A stretch of DNA of 64,000 bases from Roseiarcus sp963835215 (GTDB lineage Bacteria; Pseudomonadota; Alphaproteobacteria; Rhizobiales; Beijerinckiaceae). How positions within the stretch are numbered: the stretch's first letter is position 1; each line of letters begins with the position of its first letter. The notes below the pieces were generated by a model that was not told the DNA's origin, searched no databases, and saw nothing but the letters and a program-made list of their open reading frames with translations. Below, piece after piece: positions 17,995 through 27,010 of this stretch. The stretch spans positions 1,550,001 through 1,614,000 of the forward strand of contig CAWIES010000002.1 in assembly GCA_963835215.1 (NCBI GenBank), given 5' to 3'. The translations under genes and the position numbers were made by a program.

Positions 17995-19311
17995 TTAGGC
18001 GAAGCGCACCGCTTCGCCCTGCGATGGGCTCGTCAGCTCACCGTCCCACATGACCTTGCGGCCGCGCACGAAGGTTCCGACCGGCCAGCCGGTCACCGTC
18101 TTGCCCTCATAGGGCGTCCACTGACTGTGCGAGGCGATCCAGGAATCGCGGATGGTTTCGCGGCGCTTGAGATCGACGATGGTGAAGTCGGCGTCGTAGC
18201 CGGCGGCGATGCGACCCTTGCCGGCGATGCCGAAAATGCGCGCCGGACCGGCGCTAGAAAGGTCCACGAAGCGCTGCAAGCTCAGCCGGCCGGCTGCCAC
18301 ATGGTCGAGCATGATCGGCACCAAGGTCTGCACGCCGGTCATGCCCGACGGGCTGTCGGGATAGGGGCGCGCCTTCTCCTCCAGCGTATGGGGCGCGTGG
18401 TCGGAGCCGAGCACGTCGACCACGCCCTGCGCCACCCCTCGCCAGACGCCGTCGCGATGCTCGCGTCCGCGCACCGGCGGGTTCATCTGCAATTTGGTCC
18501 CCAGCCGCGCGTAGTCGTCGGCGACGAGCGTCAGGTGATGCGGCGTCGCCTCGCAGGTAGCGACGTCCTTGGCCGCTTCCAGCAACGCGATTTCTTCGCG
18601 CGTCGAGATGTGCAGCACATGCACCTTCGCGCGCGCCTCGCGGGCGATGCGGATTAACCGTTCGGTCGAGCGGATCGCGGTGATCTCGTCGCGCCAGATC
18701 GGGTGGGAGGACGGATCGCCAGGAACGCGCAGACCCTTGCGCTCGATCAGGCGCGGCTCGTCCTCGCTATGAAAGGCGGCGCGCCGGCGCGTCGCCTTGA
18801 GGATCGCCAATACGCCCCCATCGTCGGCGACCAGCAGCGCGCCAGTCGAGGAGCCCATGAAGACCTTGATCCCGGCCGCGCCAGGCAGGCGCTCGAGCTC
18901 GGGGATGTCGGCGACGTTCTCGTGCGTGCCGCCGACCCAGAAGGCGAAATCGCAATGCATGCGCCCCTTCGCCCGCTTGAGCTTGTCTTCGAGCGCGGCG
19001 GCGGAGGTCGTCAGCGGATTGGTGTTGGGCATTTCGAACACCGCCGTCACGCCGCCGAGCGCGGCGCCGCGCGAGCCGCTTTCGAGATCTTCCTTGTGGG
19101 TGAGGCCGGGCTCGCGGAAATGCACCTGGCTGTCGATCACGCCGGGCAGGATGTGCAGGCCGCGGCAGTCGATCCGCTCGCCGGCCGCGGCGGCATAGAG
19201 GTCGCCGATCTCGGCGATCTTACCTGCGATGACGCCAATGTCTCGCGGGCCGACCCCGTCCTGGTTGACGACGCTCGCCCCGGCGAGGATGCAGTCGAAC
19301 AGGCGGGTCAT
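17995..19311 (-). CDS. Dihydroorotase homologue with altered first metal ligand
   Basis: A 438-residue amidohydrolase of the class I dihydroorotase type. Seen: HILPGVID then SQVHFREPGL (62-70), GIKVFMG (carbamylated-Lys or equivalent region), AFHSED, HVLHIST, EATPHHL, NPPVR and GSDHAPHT with the catalytic Asp. The canonical D-x-H-x-H metal site reads D-S-Q-V-H here, with Gln 62 replacing the first His. To my knowledge rhizobial homologues share this Gln, so it is not a random loss, but pyrimidine-synthesis activity should not be assumed. No pyrB or other pyr gene is adjacent. The frame extends upstream; ATG 19311 matches the family start. Divergent from ygfZ. Confidence 0.85.
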   Translation of the reverse strand: MTRLFDCILAGASVVNQDGVGPRDIGVIAGKIAEIGDLYAAAAGERIDCRGLHILPGVIDSQVHFREPGLTHKEDLESGSRGAALGGVTAVFEMPNTNPLTTSAAALEDKLKRAKGRMHCDFAFWVGGTHENVADIPELERLPGAAGIKVFMGSSTGALLVADDGGVLAILKATRRRAAFHSEDEPRLIERKGLRVPGDPSSHPIWRDEITAIRSTERLIRIAREARAKVHVLHISTREEIALLEAAKDVATCEATPHHLTLVADDYARLGTKLQMNPPVRGREHRDGVWRGVAQGVVDVLGSDHAPHTLEEKARPYPDSPSGMTGVQTLVPIMLDHVAAGRLSLQRFVDLSSAGPARIFGIAGKGRIAAGYDADFTIVDLKRRETIRDSWIASHSQWTPYEGKTVTGWPVGTFVRGRKVMWDGELTSPSQGEAVRFA

Positions 19312-19411
19312 GCGGATTACCTTCCTTGCCTTGCGCGCCGGCCCGAACGGCCTAATTAACATGGCTCGGCTTGACAAGCGTCGAGTTGGCAAGCGCCCAG
19401 GAGGCCCCGAC

Positions 19412-20257
19412 ATGAGCCCATCCGCCGCCTTTCTCGCCGACCGTGGCCTGGTGCGGGTCGAGGGCGCCGACGCGACCGACTTTTTGCAGGGCATGCTAAC
19501 CAACGACGTCGCTCGGCTTGCGCCCAGCGAGGCGCGTTACGCAGCCCTGCTGACGCCCCAGGGCAAAATTCTGTTCGACTTCTTCGCCGTCAAAGCGCCG
19601 GTCGAGCCGACCGCCTTCCTGATCGATTGTCCCGCGACACTCGCCGCCGATCTCGCCAAGCGATTGTCGATGTACAAGCTGCGCGCCAAGGTCGCCATCA
19701 CGGACGAGAGCGCCGCGCTCGGCGTCGTCGCCGACTGGGGGGAAACGATTACGGTGAGCGGCGGCCTCGTCTATGCCGACCCGCGCGCGGAAGGGCTTGG
19801 CCGGCGCGCCATCCTGCCGCGCGCCGCGGCGCAGGCGTTCGGCGAGAGCGGGGTTGCGGCTTACGAGGCGCTGCGGATTCATCTCGGGGCGCCCAAGGGC
19901 GGGGTCGACTTCCTCTACGGCGACGCCTTTCCGCACGACGCCGACATGGACCTCTTCAACGGCGTCGACTTCGCCAAGGGTTGCTACGTCGGCCAGGAGG
20001 TCGTCTCGCGCATGAAGCACCGCGGCGAGGCGCGCAAGCGCGTCGTGCACGTGCGTCTCGCTGGTCCAGCGCCAGCGCCGGGAACGCCGGTGACCGACGG
20101 CGCGCTGACGATCGGCGCGCTTGGCGCGGCGGCGGGGGGCGAGGCCCTGGCGCTGCTCAGGCTCGACCGCGTCGCCGAGGCGCGCGCGGCGGGGCGACCA
20201 CTCACCGCCGGAGCGATCGGCCTGACCGTTGACGAGGCGGCAGGGGTGTTAGGCTGA
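19412..20257 (+). CDS. ygfZ: YgfZ/GcvT family protein (Fe-S cluster assembly-linked folate-binding protein)
   Basis: A 281-residue folate-binding protein of the YgfZ/IBA57 family, which supports a subset of Fe-S enzymes such as MiaB through tetrahydrofolate. The hallmark KGCYVGQEVVSRM lies near residue 190 and includes the essential Cys; the GcvT-like N-terminal part begins at DRGLVRVEGADATDFLQGML. The ATG at 19412 has CAGGAGGCC upstream; the longer open frame is not needed. The promoter lies in the 100 bases shared with the divergent dihydroorotase gene. Confidence 0.9.
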   Translation: MSPSAAFLADRGLVRVEGADATDFLQGMLTNDVARLAPSEARYAALLTPQGKILFDFFAVKAPVEPTAFLIDCPATLAADLAKRLSMYKLRAKVAITDESAALGVVADWGETITVSGGLVYADPRAEGLGRRAILPRAAAQAFGESGVAAYEALRIHLGAPKGGVDFLYGDAFPHDADMDLFNGVDFAKGCYVGQEVVSRMKHRGEARKRVVHVRLAGPAPAPGTPVTDGALTIGALGAAAGGEALALLRLDRVAEARAAGRPLTAGAIGLTVDEAAGVLG

Positions 20258-20369
20258 GCGATGTGACACGCTGGCGCTTGCGCCGACGCGCGGCTAGTGT
20301 CGCGCGCGTCCCGTAAGCGGCGGGCGCAGGACGCGCGGGCTCAGCCGCGCCGCGAGAGGGAGTTGCGCC

Positions 20370-21365
20370 ATGCTTGCGGGTTTCAGCATCGTCGCTTTGG
20401 CGATCGCCTTCTTCGTCATCATCACGGTGCTGATGGGCGTGCGCCAGGTGCCGCAGGGGTACAATTACACCGTCGAGCGCTTCGGCCGTTACAACCAGAC
20501 GCTGACGCCCGGCCTCGGGCTCATCATCCCTTATATCGACCGGGTCGGGCGCAAGCTCAGCGTCATGGAGCAGGTCGTCGATGTGCCGAGCCAGGAGATC
20601 ATCACCAAGGATAACGCCACGGTGACGGTCGATGGCGTCGTCTTCTATCAGGTGCTTGACGTGCGGCGCGCGTCATACGAGGTCGCCAACCTGCAGCAGG
20701 CGCTGCTCAATCTGGTGATGACCAACATCCGCACCGTCATGGGGTCGATGGACCTCGATCAGCTCCTGTCGCATCGCGACGAGATCAATGCCCGCCTGCT
20801 CGGCGTCATCGACGCCGCCTCCGAGCCGTGGGGCGTCAAAGTCACCCGCATCGAGATCAAGGACATCGAGCCGCCCAAGGACCTGGTCGAGGCGATGGGC
20901 CGCCAGATGAAAGCCGAGCGCGAGAAGCGCGCGGTGATCCTCGAGGCCGAGGGCATGCGCCAGTCCGACATCACCCGCGCCGAGGGACGCAAAGCGGCGG
21001 TGGTGCTGGAGGCGGAAGGCCGCAAGGAGGCCGCGTTCCGCGACGCCGAAGCGCGTGAGCGTTCGGTCCAAGCCGAGGCGGCGGCGACCAAGATGATGAA
21101 CGAAGCGACGGCGGGCGGCGATCTTGCTTCGCTCAACTATCTCATCGCCGATAAATACGTGCGGGCGATCCAGTCGATCGCGCAGGCGCCCAACCAGAAA
21201 GTGTTCATCGTGCCGATGGAGCTGTCTTCGCTCGCCGGCACACTCGGCGGCATCGCCCAGATCGCTTCGGGCGCGATGGCCGAGAGCGCCGTGCGCCCGG
21301 CGCGACCTGCCGGCGCGGTGCCCGATACGCCGCCGCCGTCTCCAACCCCGCCGCCGCGCAGCTAG
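20370..21365 (+). CDS. SPFH/Band 7 membrane protein (stomatin/QmcA-like)
   Basis: A 331-residue slipin-type SPFH protein. An N-terminal membrane helix (about 5-25) is followed by the SPFH domain beginning VRQVPQGYNYTVERFGRYNQ, then a long Ala/Glu/Arg-rich coiled coil (about 180-245) and a Pro-rich tail ending in PPPRS. Such proteins form large ring- or cage-like assemblies in the membrane and work with NfeD partners. The next gene is exactly such an NfeD protein, ten bases downstream, so the two form the standard pair. Confidence 0.92.
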   Translation: MLAGFSIVALAIAFFVIITVLMGVRQVPQGYNYTVERFGRYNQTLTPGLGLIIPYIDRVGRKLSVMEQVVDVPSQEIITKDNATVTVDGVVFYQVLDVRRASYEVANLQQALLNLVMTNIRTVMGSMDLDQLLSHRDEINARLLGVIDAASEPWGVKVTRIEIKDIEPPKDLVEAMGRQMKAEREKRAVILEAEGMRQSDITRAEGRKAAVVLEAEGRKEAAFRDAEARERSVQAEAAATKMMNEATAGGDLASLNYLIADKYVRAIQSIAQAPNQKVFIVPMELSSLAGTLGGIAQIASGAMAESAVRPARPAGAVPDTPPPSPTPPPRS

Positions 21366-21375
21366 GGCAAACGCC

Positions 21376-21807
21376 ATGCTCCTGTCCGTCCCTGAGCTGT
21401 GGCTGGTCGGCGGCCTGGCGCTATGCGCCGCCGAGACGCTGGCGCCCGGCGCCTTTCTGATCTGGATCGGCGCCGCGGCGGTCGTCGTCGGCGTGATCGA
21501 ATTCATCTTCCCACTCGACCTGACGCCCTCGCTGCTGCTGTTCGCCGTGCTGGTCGCGGTCTTCGTTGTCGTCGGCAGGCGGGTCTACGGCTCGCTCGAC
21601 GCCGGCGCGCCGCCACTGCCGCTGAACCGCGCCCAAGCGCTGATCGGCAAGGAATTCTATCTCGAAGACGCGATCGAGCGCGGCTTCGGCCGCATCCGGG
21701 TCGGCGACAGCCTATGGCGCGTCGCCGGCGAAGACCTGCCCAAGGGCGCCAAGGTGCGCGTCGCCAGTGTCGAGGACGGCGCGCAGGTGCGGGTCGAGAA
21801 GGCCTGA
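21376..21807 (+). CDS. NfeD family protein
   Basis: A 143-residue short NfeD: three closely spaced hydrophobic segments in the first 75 residues and a C-terminal OB-fold (about 85-143) with IGKEFYLEDAIERGFGRIRV and the ending VRVEKA. It lacks the ClpP-like protease domain of long NfeD proteins. It is co-transcribed with the SPFH gene and probably anchors or regulates its assembly. ATG 21376 is chosen from homology; the open frame extends upstream inside the SPFH gene. Confidence 0.88.
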   Translation: MLLSVPELWLVGGLALCAAETLAPGAFLIWIGAAAVVVGVIEFIFPLDLTPSLLLFAVLVAVFVVVGRRVYGSLDAGAPPLPLNRAQALIGKEFYLEDAIERGFGRIRVGDSLWRVAGEDLPKGAKVRVASVEDGAQVRVEKA

Positions 21808-21818
21808 GGCGCGTGCGC

Positions 21819-23000
21819 TCACGCGCTCGCGAGCTTCGTCCATTTGCCGTTGGCCTTCGACGATTCGACCGCCGCTTCCATGAAAGCCATGCCCTTGACG
21901 CCGTCGACGATGGTCGGGAACGCCACGCCGACGGGCGTCGGCTCGCTATTGCGCGCCGCTTTGATGGCGAGCGCGATCTCGGAATAGAGATTGGCGAAGC
22001 CTTCGAGATAGCCTTCCGGATGGCCGGGCGGCACACGAGTAAGGCGCGCCGCCGCCGGGCCAACGCTTGGGCCGCCGCGGGTGAGGATGCGGGTCGGCTC
22101 GCCGAAGGGCGCGAACAGCATTTCATTCGGGCTAGTCTGCTTCCAGCGCAGCGAACCCTTGGTCCCGTAGATGCGCAGCTTGAGGTCGTTCTCGTGGCCC
22201 GGCGCGATCTGGCTCGCCCATAGCGCCCCGCGCGCGCCATTGGCGTAGCGCAGAAGGATCTGCAAATTGTCGTCGAGCGCGCGGCCCTCGCCAAACGCGG
22301 TGAGTTCGGCCGCCAGCTCGATGAGTTCGACGCCGCTGACCGTGTCGGCAAGATTGAAGGCGTGGGTGCCGATATCGCCGAGCGCGCCCCCTAGGCCGGA
22401 TCTCGCCGGATCGACCCGCCACTCGGCTTGCTTATGGCCCTGCTTCTCGACCGCCTCGGTCATCCAGTCCTGCGCATATTCGACCTGGACGAGGCGCACG
22501 GCGCCGATCTCGCCCGCCGCGATCATTGCGCGCGCGTGGCGCACCAGCGGATATGCGGTGTAATTGTGGGTCAGGGCGAAGATGAGCCCGGTTCGCTGCA
22601 CAACCGCCTGCATCCGCCGCGCCTCGGCGAGCGAGACAGTCAGCGGCTTGTCGCAAATGACGTGGATTCCCGCTTCGAGAAAGGCGATCGTCGGCCCGGC
22701 GTGCAAATGGTTGGGCGTGACGATGGCGACCGCCTCGATGCCGTCGGCGCGACCTGCCTCCGTCTTCGCCATCGCGGCGAAGTCGTCGTAAATGCGGTCG
22801 GGGGCGAGGCCGAGCGCCTCCCCCGAGCGCCGAGCGCGCTCGGGCGTCGAGGACAACGCGCCGGCGACGAATTGGTAGTGACCGTCCATCCGCGCGACCA
22901 GCCGGTGCACCGCGCCGATGAAGGCGCCTTCGCCGCCCCCCACCATGCCGAGCCGGATCGGGTCGCCGGGGCCGGTGTCGCTTCGCCCTTCGATCGTCAT
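21819..23000 (-). CDS. Gfo/Idh/MocA family oxidoreductase
   Basis: A 393-residue NAD(P)-dependent dehydrogenase. The N-terminal Rossmann fold reads GMVGGGEGAFIGAVHR, followed by the family motif CDKPLTVSLAEA with the conserved Lys, and the C-terminal domain has GDIGTHAFNLAD with the catalytic His. Substrates of close relatives are inositols or sugar acids; this one is undetermined. The frame is open upstream to 23336; ATG 23000 fits the domain start. Its stop is convergent with nfeD, 12 bases away. Confidence 0.9.
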   Translation of the reverse strand: MTIEGRSDTGPGDPIRLGMVGGGEGAFIGAVHRLVARMDGHYQFVAGALSSTPERARRSGEALGLAPDRIYDDFAAMAKTEAGRADGIEAVAIVTPNHLHAGPTIAFLEAGIHVICDKPLTVSLAEARRMQAVVQRTGLIFALTHNYTAYPLVRHARAMIAAGEIGAVRLVQVEYAQDWMTEAVEKQGHKQAEWRVDPARSGLGGALGDIGTHAFNLADTVSGVELIELAAELTAFGEGRALDDNLQILLRYANGARGALWASQIAPGHENDLKLRIYGTKGSLRWKQTSPNEMLFAPFGEPTRILTRGGPSVGPAAARLTRVPPGHPEGYLEGFANLYSEIALAIKAARNSEPTPVGVAFPTIVDGVKGMAFMEAAVESSKANGKWTKLASA

Positions 23001-23232
23001 CGTTGCGTCCTCCCAGCCGAGGCGGGCCTTGCGCCACGCCGCGACAGCAATAGTCGCAGCGGCCGCCGTTGGGAAAGCCCGCTTGCGCTCCGCCGTGGGT
23101 CCGCAATGGACCCCGCGCCGAGCTTCGGGTATCGATATTCCGGCCGAGCGGACCGGACCGTAAACGGTGGCCGAGATCGGATTTCGCTTGGCGGCGCGCC
23201 GCCATTGGCGAGGCTTGGAGGCTGAGGCGCCC

Positions 23233-23844
23233 ATGAATTCGCTGCATAAGGCCGTCAGGCGCGTGGCGGTTTCGCTGGTCCTTGTCATGGGGATCGCCGC
23301 GAGCGGATACGCTTTCGCGCAGTCCGCAGCAGGCAATGGCGGTCACGCGCCTGGGGGAGGCCCGAGCGGCCACGCCTCCAGCGCGCCGACTTACGGCGGC
23401 GGCGCGCCCGGCGCGGGTTCCTGCGGCGGCGGGCTGTCGCTGCCGGCGGCGCCGAACTTCCAGGACGTCAACGACACGGTCAAGGATCTGTCGCGCGACA
23501 CCCAGGCCTATATCCGAGACTGCGGCTGCGTCGCCCAGGCCTGCATCGCCGACGCCCTCGACGAATATGCCCGGGCTCTCGCCGAGATCGCGCCGCGCCT
23601 GCCGCCCCGCTTGCAAAACGCGCCCGAAATCATTGCCACCGCGGCGCGGCGCGTGCGCATCGCGCGCACCAAAAAGGAAGCGCTGACCGCCCTGAACGAT
23701 GCGATGGCCGCGATCCACAAGGACATCGAGTTGGTGAAGGCCGAGGACCCCAATGCTGACCCGCGCAACACCCGCGGCGGCGACTTCGTCGTCGAAACGC
23801 TGAGCGTGGCAAGCCTGTCGCTCGAAAAGGGCGGTGGCCTCTAG
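23233..23844 (+). CDS. Secreted Cys-containing hypothetical protein upstream of caspase gene
   Basis: A 203-residue exported protein. The signal peptide (about 1-30) has basic residues, a hydrophobic core and a cleavage site after YAFAQ. A Gly/Ser/His-rich linker follows, then SCGGG, CGCVAQAC and a mostly helical C-terminal domain (about 75-190). The three cysteines of CGCVAQAC suggest a metal or disulfide site. I do not recognise the family. It is 74 bases upstream of, and co-oriented with, the exported caspase-fold gene, so the products may act together in the periplasm. ATG 23233 is chosen because it gives the signal peptide. Confidence 0.72.
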   Translation: MNSLHKAVRRVAVSLVLVMGIAASGYAFAQSAAGNGGHAPGGGPSGHASSAPTYGGGAPGAGSCGGGLSLPAAPNFQDVNDTVKDLSRDTQAYIRDCGCVAQACIADALDEYARALAEIAPRLPPRLQNAPEIIATAARRVRIARTKKEALTALNDAMAAIHKDIELVKAEDPNADPRNTRGGDFVVETLSVASLSLEKGGGL

Positions 23845-23918
23845 GCGTCGGCCCGCTTGCGGCTTGCTGGCGCGGGCTTGACTTGATCGGCGCCGCATCC
23901 GAGCCTCGGGACGAAGCG

Positions 23919-25910
23919 ATGGGCGCGTTGCGCGATAGTCTCGATCATGGCTCGGCGCGTCGGCGGCGGGGCTCACTCGCGCGCTTCGGCGCGGCGGCGC
24001 TTTGGCTCGCCCTCTCGCCCGCGTTCCTGTCGCAAGCCTGGGCCGAAAGCCGGGTGGCGCTGGTCATCGGCAATGGCGGCTATCGCTCAGTCCCTGAACT
24101 CGCCAATCCGCCCAATGACGCGCGCGACGTCGCCGAAGCACTGAAGGCGCTCGGCTTCACGGTGACGCTGGGCGTCGATCTCGACCAGGACCACATGGAG
24201 CGGGCGATCGGCGACTTCGCTCTCAGCGCGGCGAAGGCCGACGTTTCGCTGTTCTACTATGGCGGCCATGGCATGCAGGTGGCCGCCCAGAATTACCTGA
24301 TCCCCGTCGACGCGCAGTTGCGCACGCCCGATGACATCGACAAGCGGACGATCCGTCTCGACGGCGTCTTTCAAGCGTTATCGAAGAGCAGCGGCGTCCA
24401 TCTCGTCTTCCTCGACGCCTGCCGCAACAATCCGTTCAAGGATTTCACCCTCGCCGCGCGCGCGTCGGGTCTCGCGCGAGTTGGCGATGCGGCCGGCTTC
24501 CTGATCGCCTTCGCCACCCAACCCGATAACGTCGCTTACGACGGCGGCGGGCGCAACAGTCCCTTCGCGCGCGCGCTGCTCGGCCATGTCGCGGCGCCAG
24601 GGGTCGACGTCTCCTCGATGATGATTGCCGTGCGCCGCGATGTCATCGCCGCTACCGGCGGCGCGCAAATTCCGTGGGAGAACTCGTCGCTGACGCGGCA
24701 ATTTTATTTCGCCGGCGAGGCGGTGGGCGATTCCTCGCCCGAGGCGCTGCTCTGGCGCCTTGCCGGGGGCGGGCGCGATCCCAGCCTGCTGTCGATCTAT
24801 CTCGAGCGCTACCCCGATGGCGCGCACGCAGCCGACGTGCGCGCGTTGATCGGCGAGATCGGCACCACCGCCAAGTCTCCTGCCTCGCCGGCTCCGGCGG
24901 CCCGCGCCGATGTCGAGGACCTACTGTGGCGCCTGGCGCTGAGCGGGCGCGAGAGCCGGCTGGTCGAGCTCTATCTCGCGCGCTATCCCGGCGGCGCGCA
25001 TGTCCATGAAGCGCAGGCGCTGCTCGCCAGCTTGAAGGACGCCGGAACTGCGGCCGACGATCCCGGCCTCGTGTGCGAACGTTTGGCGACCCATCCGCAC
25101 GACGCCACCGCCGACACGCCGGGCGTCGAATTGCCGGTTTTGCACGCCGACGCTGCGGCGGCGATCGGCGTCTGCACGCAAGCGATCGCGCTTCATCCCG
25201 ACATCGCCCATTACACCGCGCTGCTGGCGCGCGCCGAAGCCGCGGCCGGACGCATGGACGTCGCCTATGGCCTCTATCGCAAGGCGTCGGATGCGGGCGA
25301 CGCGCGCGCGATGTACAGTCTCGGCCTGATGCTGGAGACCGGCGACCACGCGCCCAAGGATCTCAAGGCCGCCTATGCGCTTTACGAGAAGGCGGCCGAG
25401 CGCGGCCTCGCCGACGGCGCGATCAATCTCGCGGTGGCGCTCGCCGAGGGCAAGGGCATCGACAAGAATCTGCCGCGCGCCTACGCGCTGCTGCAACAGG
25501 CCTCGCAGGCCGGCTCGCCGCGCGCAACCTACGATCTCGCCGAGTTCGCCGAGCGCGGCTACGGCGGCAAGACTTCGGACGCGCTCGATCTCTACCGACG
25601 CGCGGCGGATCAGGGCTTTGCCAAGGGCTATCACACCGCAGCGGCGCTGCTCGACGAGGGTCGCGGCGTCGCGAAGGACCCCGCCGGCGCCGCCGACGCG
25701 CTGCTCAGCGCCGTCGCGGCGGATTCGGGCGAGTCGATGGCTGACTTGACCAGCAAAGCGCAGAGCTGGAGCCCCGACACGGTCAAGGCGCTGGAAAAGC
25801 GGCTCGCGACGGCGGGCTATTATTCCGGCCCGCTCGACGGCAAAAGTGGCCCAGCGCTGGGACCGGCGTTGCGCCAGTGGAGGCTGCTCGGCGCGCCGGA
25901 GAAGTCGTGA
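23919..25910 (+). CDS. Exported caspase-family protein with Sel1 repeats
   Basis: A 663-residue protein. Residues 1-43 form a long basic signal sequence ending in QAWAES. A caspase-fold (peptidase C14) domain follows, with VALVIGNGGY at 47-56, catalytic His 117 in YYGGHGMQ and Cys 168 in FLDACRNNPF. Two short LLWRLALSGR-like repeats come next, then Sel1-type helical repeats (about 440-600, for example AMYSLGLMLETGDHAPKDLK) and a C-terminal PG-binding-like unit (GYYSGPLDGKSGPALGPALR). Both catalytic residues are kept, so it may be an active cysteine protease in the periplasm. An in-frame TTG at 23883 is an alternative start. It converges on a four-gene reverse operon with a Lon-like protease. 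Confidence 0.87.
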   Translation: MGALRDSLDHGSARRRRGSLARFGAAALWLALSPAFLSQAWAESRVALVIGNGGYRSVPELANPPNDARDVAEALKALGFTVTLGVDLDQDHMERAIGDFALSAAKADVSLFYYGGHGMQVAAQNYLIPVDAQLRTPDDIDKRTIRLDGVFQALSKSSGVHLVFLDACRNNPFKDFTLAARASGLARVGDAAGFLIAFATQPDNVAYDGGGRNSPFARALLGHVAAPGVDVSSMMIAVRRDVIAATGGAQIPWENSSLTRQFYFAGEAVGDSSPEALLWRLAGGGRDPSLLSIYLERYPDGAHAADVRALIGEIGTTAKSPASPAPAARADVEDLLWRLALSGRESRLVELYLARYPGGAHVHEAQALLASLKDAGTAADDPGLVCERLATHPHDATADTPGVELPVLHADAAAAIGVCTQAIALHPDIAHYTALLARAEAAAGRMDVAYGLYRKASDAGDARAMYSLGLMLETGDHAPKDLKAAYALYEKAAERGLADGAINLAVALAEGKGIDKNLPRAYALLQQASQAGSPRATYDLAEFAERGYGGKTSDALDLYRRAADQGFAKGYHTAAALLDEGRGVAKDPAGAADALLSAVAADSGESMADLTSKAQSWSPDTVKALEKRLATAGYYSGPLDGKSGPALGPALRQWRLLGAPEKS

Positions 25911-25945
25911 GGCGACCGGCGCAGCCGTTTGCCCACGGCGCTCCT

Positions 25946-26054
25946 CGTCATGGCCCGGCTTGAGCCGGCCATCGAGCCTGTATCGATGAAGGGTGTTCGG
26001 CGCGGTTCAACTGGCCGAGGCGCCTGGATGGCCGGGTCAAGCCCGGCCATGACG
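25946..26054. repeat. Pair of inverted palindromic repeat units
   Basis: Two near-identical imperfect palindromes of about 30 bases, each built on ATGGCC(C/G)GG(C/T)T(T/C)..GCC(G/C)GGCCAT, lie at 25946-25976 and 26025-26054 in opposite orientation about 50 bases apart. Each can form a hairpin and the two can pair with each other. They sit exactly between the convergent caspase gene and the reverse operon, where they could end transcription from both sides. They have the form of a REP/BIME-type element. Confidence 0.75.
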
Positions 26055-26074
26055 ACCGACTTTGCGCTGCCGCC

Positions 26075-27010
26075 TCACTCCGCTGGCGTCAGCGCGTAGA
26101 GGCAGGTTTCCATCAGCGGCTCGGCGCGCGGCTTCAACTCTGCGGTCGCGACGACATCCTTCTTGGCGGAAATCATGCCCTGCGGGATCAGCTGGATGTT
26201 GGCGCCGATGCCGCGGCCCTGGCCGAGCAGCGTGTCGCGCAGCGCGTATTCCTTGCCGAGCTCGCGGCGCTCGCCATCGCTTGCGGCCAGTTGCGATTTC
26301 AGCCGCTCGAGGAACGGCGCCGTCTGGCGCGCCATCGCGAGCACGATCGTCTCGCCGCTCGGATCGGCGGCGACCGGAATGTCGGCGTCGGCGACGGTGG
26401 CGAGGTCGCGGATGGCGCCCGGACGTGTTTCGTCGAAGGCATAGAGCTTCGATTGCAGGAGGCCCGAATGGCCGACGCGGAAGGTCGCCGAAGCGCTGAC
26501 CGGAACGCGATCGTTGGGGGCGAGCGGCGCCGACAGCGGCGTGTCGCCGAGGCTGGGAAAAGCGGGATCGGTGACCGTGACCTGCCAGGAGCAGGCGCGC
26601 CGGTCGGCGGCCGGGCTGTCGGGCGCCATCGTCATCCAGGCGAGCGGCGAGGGCGAGTCGGCGAGCTGGGGGGCGGCGTCGGCGAAGGCGCGCGCCTGGA
26701 CGCGCGTCAGCAGCGGCCGATCGACTGGCGCAAGACGGCTTGCCAGCTTGGCGATTGTCGCCTCTGCGTCGGCTTGCGTCTTGGCGGCGACGATCCAATG
26801 GACGCGGCTGGCGTTGGCGAAGGCGCTGACCCGCTCGGCGAGCGTTCCGATGCTGGCGTCGTCGGTCAGCGGCAGCGGCGTCGCGCGCGCCGGCGCGGCG
26901 AAAGCCGCAACCGCGACGAGTGTAGCGAGAGCGAGCGCAAGCCAAGAGCGGCCGCCGACGTGAGCGGCCGCCGTCGCCGGCGCGTCGTTACGTGCAAGCG
27001 TGTGGGTCAT
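26075..27010 (-). CDS. Secreted hypothetical protein, last gene of the Lon-like operon
   Basis: A 311-residue protein with an N-terminal signal or anchor segment (WLALALATLVAVAAFAAPARA, about residues 23-43, cleavage after ARA). The mature domain contains a repeat of the theme seen in caspase-associated DUF4384-like modules: a beta-rich stretch with SWQVTVTDPAFPSLG and FRVGHSGLLQSKLYAFDE, then a helical part and two late cysteines. I do not recognise the family with certainty. Its ATG lies inside the end of the Lon-like gene (23-base overlap), so the two are translationally coupled. Confidence 0.7.
   Translation of the reverse strand: MTHTLARNDAPATAAAHVGGRSWLALALATLVAVAAFAAPARATPLPLTDDASIGTLAERVSAFANASRVHWIVAAKTQADAEATIAKLASRLAPVDRPLLTRVQARAFADAAPQLADSPSPLAWMTMAPDSPAADRRACSWQVTVTDPAFPSLGDTPLSAPLAPNDRVPVSASATFRVGHSGLLQSKLYAFDETRPGAIRDLATVADADIPVAADPSGETIVLAMARQTAPFLERLKSQLAASDGERRELGKEYALRDTLLGQGRGIGANIQLIPQGMISAKKDVVATAELKPRAEPLMETCLYALTPAE

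Noticed and set aside
20264..20279. Short sequence GACACGCTGGCGCTTG shared with 55438-55453
   Set aside because: Two 16-base matches are not enough to call a repeat; no flanking similarity was seen.
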